This document shows positions 59,701 through 64,000 of a stretch of 64,000 bases of DNA, one piece after another. The notes below the pieces were generated by a model, which saw only the letters and a program-made list of their open reading frames with translations, was not told where the DNA came from and made no database searches. The translations under genes and the position numbers were made by a program. Location of the stretch: assembly GCF_963678635.1 (NCBI RefSeq), contig NC_087065.1, positions 15,785,853 through 15,849,852 of the forward strand. The letters run 5' to 3'. The stretch's first letter is position 1, and the number at the start of each line of letters is the position of its first letter. The DNA is from Symsagittifera roscoffensis. Taxonomy: Eukaryota > Xenacoelomorpha > Acoela > Convolutidae.

Positions 59701-61108
59701 AAACCTAAACACCCATTCCTTCCAATACTCTAGATCCGTGCCTGCGCCTGATTGAATAAAATCTCGACATGAATCTCATTTTCAAAACGACTGACCGAAA
59801 TGTTTTCAAAAATTTGTAAAATGCCGCCTTCAAGCTAAACGTGTATGCTAATGTCGGCGCGGATCTAGGATTTTTCAGATCTACCCGGCGGCCGTTAGTC
59901 AATTTTTTCAGCTTGAAAGTTGGTTATAGTTCTTTTTAAAGTTGAACAAATTGAGGTTCACGGTTTCTTTAAACAATATCAAAACCCCCAAAAAAAGAGG
60001 AAGGTTTCACCAATAATCGCGTTTGTGGTCGCCGCTTAAAAAATGCCCTGGGAACCTACAGATTTTTTTGCAGAAGCCAGTTGCTAGTTGTACTGGAGCT
60101 GTGCCATCTTTTTCGAACGTTATCTTTTGAGTGTAATCATGGAAAACCGTGCTAGGATTGGAACCATCACACTTTACATATACGACCAATTCTGCGTTGC
60201 CTTTCAGCTTTGCTGCTGGTTTGAAGTCCAGCAACAGCACAGTGTCTGTCATGGGGTAGGTTATCTGAACAACTCTCGCCTCGCCAAGTTGAAGATTAAG
60301 CATCTCAAATATATCGGCTACTTCAGCATTGATTGGGTCCACGGATATTTCACATGTATCATATAGTATAGCTGGTATTTCGTTGTTAAACTGATTGAAG
60401 TCACTGTATTGTCGGACATAATCCTCTGATGTGGCCGCTAGAAGTAGCTGATCGTAGATTGCTCCCGACGTCATCCCAATCGAATACACCACAAGGCCAT
60501 CGGTCTTAAACACTATATAACTTATCCTAATCCTAAAAAAAAATCACAACCAAAACTGCTATCATCCCAAAACCACTCGACCAAAACTGAAATCTCATAA
60601 TTTTTTGATCAGTTTAAGGCTTTTTTGTAAAAGCTGCAAATTTAGCTAGAACAGTTTTGTGCAAATTATTTGTCAATTTGAAATACAATAAAAAATGATT
60701 AGGAACTTCTCTATACCTTCTCTACCTCAATTCTAAAACTAATCCAAGCTTACCACATTTTTAAGTTGTGCTGTCATACTGGGATATAAATGATGCTCTT
60801 GGTTGCCCGCACCGTCAGTTAGGAAGAAGACCAGTTTCCTGACAGATCTGTCGTTTTCCCTGCTATTGGGGTCCACTAAAACTATGCGTCTTGCTTCCCG
60901 CAAACCCGCTACTAAGTTTGTATTCCCTGATTTGTGACTCATTTTGTCGATATATGCTGTAATTGAGGAGTAGTCCTGCATATAGGGCGTGGTGCTTGTT
61001 AGATTAGTGGCGAATACGACAATTGCTGATTGGGTGTTTCCACTATCAAAACTGTTCTTCAGGTATGTTATCACAGATCGGATGAACTTCACTTGAATCT
61101 TAAATCCA
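39554..61108 (-). CDS. Single-pass membrane protein with von Willebrand A domain (5' end missing)
   Basis: Gene-level entry. Nine minus-strand exons (61108-60754, 60504-60094, 55384-55235, 52533-52420, 52280-52158, 51677-51631, 47581-47444, 47185-47117, 39629-39554) chain with matching phases. Exons 1-2 give most of a vWA domain: the MIDAS Thr in SGNTNLVAGL and Asp in LVFFLTDGAGN are present, while the DxSxS part must lie upstream. A beta-rich ectodomain follows, containing LTLVLTTPFRGETVHWVVS and N-glycosylation sites (NIT, NMS). Then come a helix (LLATIFGIVFFMVLSFIAGY) and a cytoplasmic tail of about 65 residues with several Tyr. It is probably a type I surface receptor or adhesion protein with a metal-dependent ligand site. 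I do not recognise the family; integrin alpha is unlikely because there is no GFFKR motif. Donors of exons 2 and 3 are weak, so an exon may be missing there. Confidence 0.6.
40739..40945 (+). mobile_element. Possible LINE 3'-end remnant
   Basis: A short open stretch contains LIPASWNVLP. Many non-LTR reverse transcriptase proteins carry a W-N-x-L-P motif shortly before their C-terminus. The upstream sequence is interrupted and no reverse transcriptase core was found, so only a decayed tail would remain. Confidence 0.3.
41646..42001 (-). mobile_element. hAT-like MITE copy
   Basis: Left end CACCAGCGGATTTAG, right end CTAGATCTGGCCCTG, about 356 bases. Interior blocks 'ttcagggattcgaccccc', 'cgacccaaaggg' and 'cgcgcgccgaaaaaacgc' are shared with the 49.6 kb copy in the same orientation. 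Flanking octamers match poorly. Confidence 0.7.
43240..44815 (+). repeat. Tandem segmental duplication (~0.75-0.8 kb unit)
   Basis: 43240-43960 and 44000-44815 are colinear and diverged: 'gaattgaagcg-aactt', 'tagttgatccagttc-cacag', 'caaca-tattttg-tttctcttg', then a pyrimidine tract. The second copy's tract has expanded into a microsatellite. Confidence 0.7.
44640..44815 (+). repeat. Polypyrimidine microsatellite (CT)n/(TTTC)n
   Basis: About 170 bases almost purely C and T, with runs of TTTC and CT. The strand asymmetry is strong. Confidence 0.9.
45595..45692 (-). CDS. Weak exon candidate in the vWA gene's last intron
   Basis: An open stretch encodes TTMKAAYTTGKISDEAAK and STIFGQTPFEPKK and is GC-richer than its flanks. 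No acceptor in the phase required by the flanking tail exons was found, so it is left out of the model. Confidence 0.2.
45970..46338. mobile_element. Inverted-repeat element, ~57-bp arms
   Basis: The left arm (about 45970-46026, with 'tcgcttcgcttcgcctctgt') and the right arm (about 46281-46338, with 'acagaggcgaagcgaagcga') are near-perfect inverted copies around about 255 bases of unrelated sequence. Confidence 0.8.
47117..47185 (-). CDS. vWA protein cytoplasmic-tail exon
   Basis: Acceptor AATTTTTCAG, donor CAAG|GTCAGT, phase 2 on both sides. It encodes RTMKEMEKYDGITPLPMYDF and TP. Joined upstream it gives IDIYDERTMKEMEKYDG. Confidence 0.75.
47444..47581 (-). CDS. vWA protein transmembrane exon
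   Basis: Acceptor AAATTTCAG. SKW is followed by about 24 hydrophobic residues (LWLLATIFGIVFFMVLSFIA) and a charged tail start (QKWIQFKETNRQIDIYD). Donor GA|GTAACT leaves phase 2. Without this splice a TAA follows one codon later, giving a possible short-tail form. Confidence 0.8.
47937..48620 (-). mobile_element. Reversed partial copy of the CCCGGGT-ended element
   Basis: Contains 'cttgacctccatacg' and several 'catacaattt' variants as in the 24.6 kb element, in reverse orientation. Diverged. Confidence 0.45.
49277..49464 (-). mobile_element. Half copy of hAT-like MITE
   Basis: Only the half ending CTCGAG-AAAATCCGCTCCTG is present. It sits 98 bases before the complete copy, in the same orientation. 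It contains a run of about 14 C. Confidence 0.65.
49563..49952 (-). mobile_element. hAT-like MITE with 8-bp target duplication
   Basis: 390 bases. Left end CAGTAGCGGATTTAG and right end CTAGATCCGCCCCTG form a 15-bp terminal inverted repeat with three mismatches. The octamer AACTCGGC directly flanks both sides (49555-49562, 49953-49960). An 8-bp duplication and CAG-type ends fit hAT. No transposase, so non-autonomous. Confidence 0.85.
50274..50728. mobile_element. MITE with 'gataagcaaattagacgg' inverted ends
   Basis: 455 bases. The left end carries 'gataagcaaattagacgg' and the right end its reverse complement 'ccgtctaatttgcttatc', each with a second 'gaaattagac' block. GTTCTTAAA occurs on both flanks (50265-50273, 50729-50737), so the target duplication is 8-9 bp. 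Confidence 0.8.
51631..51677 (-). CDS. vWA protein juxtamembrane micro-exon
   Basis: Acceptor TGTTTTAG, donor GG|GTAAGT, 47 bases leaving phase 2. It encodes ADTWFEQFVDIVEET and joins the transmembrane exon exactly in phase. Confidence 0.75.
52158..52280 (-). CDS. vWA protein ectodomain exon with N-glycosylation sites
   Basis: Acceptor AATGCACAG, donor GAT|GTAAGT, 41 codons in phase 0: FGLEMTNITEGIITLSVEFL and CSICTIDLVLNMSTVD. Two Asn-X-Thr/Ser sequons and a CSIC pair fit an extracellular fold. Confidence 0.75.
52420..52533 (-). CDS. vWA protein ectodomain exon
   Basis: Acceptor TTTGAAAG, donor TCT|GTATGT, 38 codons in phase 0. It encodes LRPMVESSEDLLMADPM and then LTLVLTTPFRGETVHWVVS, which continues naturally into the next exon. 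Confidence 0.65.
52575..53480. repeat. ATAATCGATTAT-type degenerate repeat domain 1
   Basis: Dozens of variants of 'aatcgattataatggatta' are scattered through about 0.9 kb, with ordinary AT-rich sequence between clusters. It lies just upstream (on the gene strand) of an ectodomain exon of the vWA gene. Confidence 0.75.
53605..54566 (+). mobile_element. CCCGGGT-ended element, second copy
   Basis: Colinear with 24646-25531 through 'cttttcatgcaattccata', 'atcat-gcatacaaa' and the end 'tatggaggtcaaccca'. Diverged and non-coding. Confidence 0.6.
55235..55384 (-). CDS. vWA protein candidate ectodomain exon
   Basis: A strong acceptor CATTTTTCAG is followed by TIDPISVTTGITEQIQEALQ in the only open frame. 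A donor AAT|GTTGGT would give 50 codons, phase 0. The donor is weak and the exon has no recognised domain. Confidence 0.5.
56690..58075 (+). repeat. Large dispersed repeat, copy 2
   Basis: Colinear with 29880-31400, including 'cttccggtccaaccgctggg' and 'gaaccgttatcacttgg'. It lies in a long intron of the vWA gene, in the opposite sense to that gene. Confidence 0.6.
58229..58585 (+). mobile_element. hAT-like MITE copy, left end missing
   Basis: The right end 'ctaaatccgttactg' is the reverse complement of the family's left end. 'ccctttgggtcggcaggga' and 'cggcgcgcgcttccccctca' mark the interior. Opposite orientation to the 41.6 and 49.6 kb copies. Confidence 0.7.
59328..59544. mobile_element. 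Hairpin element, ~81-bp arms
   Basis: 59328-59409 and 59463-59544 are nearly perfect reverse complements (GTAGTAGAAGAAAACTGCGT ... ACGCAGTTTTCTTCTACTAC) around a 53-base loop. The near-identity suggests recent origin. No target duplication was recognised. Confidence 0.85.
60094..60504 (-). CDS. vWA protein exon: end of vWA domain and following domain
   Basis: Acceptor TGTTTAAG gives phase 0 and continues the domain with DGLVVYSIGMTSGAIYDQLL. The rest (e.g. ARVVQITYPMTDTVLLLDFK, ELVVYVKCDG) looks like a beta-sandwich. The 3' limit is uncertain: CCA|GTACAA keeps phase 0, the better-looking TCT|GTAGGT at 60059-60060 would leave phase 1, and the frame stays open to a TGA at 60007. Confidence 0.7.
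60754..61108 (-). CDS. vWA protein exon: N-terminal two thirds of vWA domain
   Basis: Acceptor TTGTTTAG and donor GTG|GTAAGC. It encodes FKIQVKFIRSVITYLKNSF, AIVVFATNLTS, the MIDAS Thr loop SGNTNLVAGLREARRI and the MIDAS Asp in VFFLTDGAGN. It enters in phase 2, so the exon with the DxSxS motif is still missing. Confidence 0.85.
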
Positions 61109-61318
61109 CTAAACAAAAAGCTGCGGTAAATATATGTGGTAAGTTTGTAAATTTATGCATTTCTTTTCCGATGGGACAACTTGGACAATGAGCTTCATTA
61201 ATTTTCAATTTTTCTAATTTCGATTTTAATTTCAGAGTATTTAAAGATGCTGTCCGAGTTATTTTTACAAGATTCAAGAAAACTTGTGATTTCATATTTC
61301 ATCAAGCTTAGAATGTAC

Positions 61319-62592
61319 TACCCGTACCGAAAATTTTAGCTAAATTCAATTCTGGACATCGAAAATTCATGCAAATTTCTGATCTGTATCAGTCCTGTGG
61401 CATGTCTCTTTTTCCGCTGTACATGTCTGAATCGGACATGTACAGATATGATAACCATGGGAAAAGTCAGGTATGATCAGGTCTGGCCCAGGTATGCTTC
61501 AGATCTGATTTTACATGATCATACCTGGATCAGACATGATCATACCTGGACCAGACATGATCATACTTGACTTTACATGATCATACCTGGACTAGACCTG
61601 ATCACACCTGGACCAGACATGATCATGCCTGAAAAGACATGATCATACCTGATAATACATGATCTGACCTAGATCAAAAAAGCTTTTTAAAAACTCCGTA
61701 GGCCAAAACTCAACAATAAACAACAAAAAAAAATGAACAATAAAAAACAACAGTGATGGGATGTTCATGAAGTATTTGCAAATAAATTTAGAGAATATTA
61801 GAGACAACCTCAGAAAGTTTCATATGTTAGATAGAAATTTGAACAAGCACCAAAAAGAAAAGCGAATCATTCCCTATGGATTTACTTTGAGTTTCCCCCA
61901 TTGCATTAAAAAACTGATCCTTGTGGAACTCAAGAGTTTTACTAATATTTTTTTAAATAGACTTTCTTTAAAATCTTTGGATTTTAATAGAAATTTTTTT
62001 AAATCTTTGGATTTCAAAATACAAGACACGTGACAAACAGGAAAACTTCATTGGGTAAAAAGTTGATCGAACTTGCGTTTTTACGTATCTAGTGGGGGTA
62101 TCTAGATACGGAAAAACGCAGGTTCAATCATTTTTTTTCCCAATGAAGTTTTCCTGTTTGTCACGTTTCTTGTATTCTAAAAACAAGACACGTGACAAAA
62201 CTTGAACTTCTCTTCGAAAATTTGAATTTATAAAAAAAAGTCTTATAGAAATGGATAAAATCGAACAAAAGAAAAGAAATATTTTTTCTGTAGAGAAAAA
62301 TACGTCATGTCTAACCAAGTATAGTCATGTCTGGCTAGGTATAGTCATGTCTGATCAGGTACAGTCATGCCTGACCAGGTATAGTCATGTCGAACCAGGT
62401 ATAATCATGTCTGGCCCAGGTATAATCATGCCTGACCCAGGTATAATCATGTCTGACCAGGTATAGTCTGCAAACGACAATGTTTGCAGATGTGATCACA
62501 TGTGAAACAGATATGTATAGAACTGGAAAACAGCTAATGTCGGAAAATTGTTTGATCAGACGTGAAGTTGTGAGAAAAGTTCGGTACGGGTA
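61319..62592. mobile_element. Inverted-repeat element with satellite arms
   Basis: The ends 'tacccgtaccgaa' and 'ttcggtacgggta' are exact inverted copies of about 13 bp. The left arm holds tandem ~23-bp units ('atgatcatacctggaccaga', about 61440-61675). The right arm holds the same units in reverse ('tctggcccaggtataatcat', about 62305-62465). A smaller hairpin element sits inside. About 1.27 kb, non-coding. Confidence 0.75.
62022..62172. mobile_element. Hairpin MITE with TA flanks
   Basis: 151 bases. Two ~70-base arms starting CAAGACACGTGACAAACAGG and ending CTGTTTGTCACGTTTCTTG pair over nearly their full length around a short loop. TA lies on both sides (62020-62021, 62173-62174), as expected for Tc1/mariner-type insertion. 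A loose repeat of the end ('caagacacgtgacaaa') lies at 62186. Confidence 0.8.
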
Positions 62593-62737
62593 AAACAAGC
62601 GCATATTTGATGTTTTGTTTTTCAGCATGCGTTGTGTTACAAAAGAACACTGAAAAATTCGCAGACAGTGAATAAATAGAAGATAATCAATTATTGTATA
62701 CAGATGGTTTCGAGGCGTCCGCACCGTGCACCCGTGG

Positions 62738-63515
62738 ATTGTAATCGATTAGAATGGATTCCCGAGACAAACATAATCCATTTTAATCCATAACAGATGT
62801 AAAATTCAGACCAAGAAATCGATTATATTGCTACTATAATCGATTATTTAGAAAAAAATCCATTATAATCCATTATAACCGACTATAAGCCATTTTTTGG
62901 CAAGGAAATTGATTACTTTTGTGAAGATAATCCATTATAATCGATTATTTTTGAAATGAAAAACCATTATTTTCCATTATAATCGATTATAACTCATTTT
63001 AATTTGAGAGCTAAAATCGATTATTTTTGCAAACTAAAGGCCTCAACGTCACCCCTCAATTTTTTTAAATCGTTTTTTGATTCGTAGACTTTGGGGGAGG
63101 AGAAGTTAATAATTGACACCACCTCCCCCCTTAGTTCACGTCCCCCAACAGTTAACACCCCCCACAAGGGTAACGGTAAACTGAGATGAATAGCAAAAGA
63201 AGAAACAAAAAAAAATTTTTAATGTGAAATGTAACATTTTTTGAAAGGTAATACTTAGTACGTCGCAACTGCAGTAAAAAAGAAAAGGAATAATTTTGGA
63301 AAAAATTTGCAAATTTCATGATTAACTTCTCAAAAAAACCATGATAAATGATTATAATCGATTATAATGGATTATATATTGGAAAAAAAGTTAGGATTTT
63401 GAACCATGAACCACTTTTAATGGATTATAATCGATTGTAATGGATTATATTGACATCAAAAAATAGTAGGTTTATAATCCATTTTTAATGGATTATGATT
63501 GATTTTTTTTGTCAT
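62738..63515. repeat. ATAATCGATTAT-type degenerate repeat domain 2
   Basis: Same motif family as at 52.6-53.5 kb: repeated 'ataatcgattat' and 'ataatggattata', many overlapping and self-complementary. Confidence 0.75.
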
Positions 63516-63774
63516 TTTACAGTTACTGACCATATTATGAAATATGTTGGATTATGATCCATAGGCGCTCGGTTCGGGCTGAATATGAAGCATGTGTTAA
63601 AATTTTTTCGATGTGCGTATTGCCATGCATGCAAAATACTAATGATACTAATATAAAAATGTTCTGTACAAAAGTCGGGTTGAAACTATTGTGAAAAAAT
63701 GGCTCAGCTTATCCAAGTCATTCACACGCTCCAAAAAGTTCTAATGTTCAATTTGAAGCAAAAGGGAAACAAGA

Positions 63775-63815
63775 CTGCTCGTATCAGGGCGAAGCCCTGA
63801 ATGTTTCGACTGCAT
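63775..63815 (+). repeat. 'gctcgtatcagggc' core with hairpin, copy 3
   Basis: Contains CAGGGC-gaa-GCCCTG (63785-63799), a perfect 6-bp stem with a 3-base loop, within the dispersed core also seen near 17.9 and 23.95 kb. Confidence 0.6.
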
Positions 63816-64000
63816 TTTAAGGTTTATGGAGCAGTAATACCATTAAAAAATTAAATGCAATAAAACAAAATGAAATTTTTTTCCAAAAATTTGAAATTTT
63901 CTGTGAAAATCATCCCCCACACGCCATATAAAGTACAAAAGGAAAAATGTCGCTCCTTAAAACTAATCAATTATGGCGAATAAGCTTCTTTCAATCAATT

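Noticed and set aside
1-64000. CRISPR array, bacterial operon or viral genome
   Set aside because: No spacer-repeat periodicity, no dense ORFs and no hallmark viral proteins. The genes have spliceosomal introns.

Overview
The window is nuclear DNA from an invertebrate animal. It is AT-rich, densely populated with repeats, and its genes are split into small exons by long GT-AG introns. The species cannot be named from the sequence. The two recognisable genes are animal orthologues, which argues against a fungus, plant or protist. No RNA gene, CRISPR array, prokaryotic operon or intact transposon was seen.

Layout. (1) About 1.0-9.8 kb, plus strand: the 3' part of a coiled-coil gene resembling CCDC186 (C10orf118; CCCP-1 in nematodes). 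At least ten exons are confidently linked by phase, and its last intron appears to be GC-AG. Several introns carry copies of one repeat family, four of which end close to a splice acceptor. (2) About 9.8-14.5 kb: intergenic, with repeats and a broken duplicate of the next gene's first exon. (3) 14,573-34,488, plus strand: a complete six-exon PM20D2-like M20 peptidase gene encoding 396 residues with its metal-site motifs. Its introns hold a 3 x 345 bp tandem array, a 3 x 0.9 kb tandem array next to the last exon, inverted-repeat elements and an unexplained in-frame extra exon. (4) About 34.5-39.5 kb: mostly repeats, with one orphan terminal-exon candidate. (5) 61,108 down to 39,554, minus strand: nine phase-consistent exons of a single-pass membrane protein with an extracellular von Willebrand A domain, a beta-rich ectodomain, one transmembrane helix and a tyrosine-bearing tail. 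Its start lies beyond the right part of the window or was not found. I do not recognise its family.

The repeat landscape is unusually rich in short inverted-repeat DNA elements. These include hAT-like MITEs with an exact 8-bp target duplication, a second MITE family with an 8-9 bp duplication, a hairpin MITE flanked by TA nested in a larger element with inverted satellite arms, and foldback elements with arms of several hundred bases. There are also two domains of ATAATCGATTAT-type repeats. One short LINE tail remnant is possible near 40.7 kb.

The genes do not form a pathway. CCDC186 proteins act in dense-core vesicle biogenesis at the Golgi, PM20D2 repairs cytosolic dipeptide side products, and the vWA protein is probably a surface receptor or adhesion molecule. 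All assignments come from reading the sequence and from remembered family features. No database search was run.
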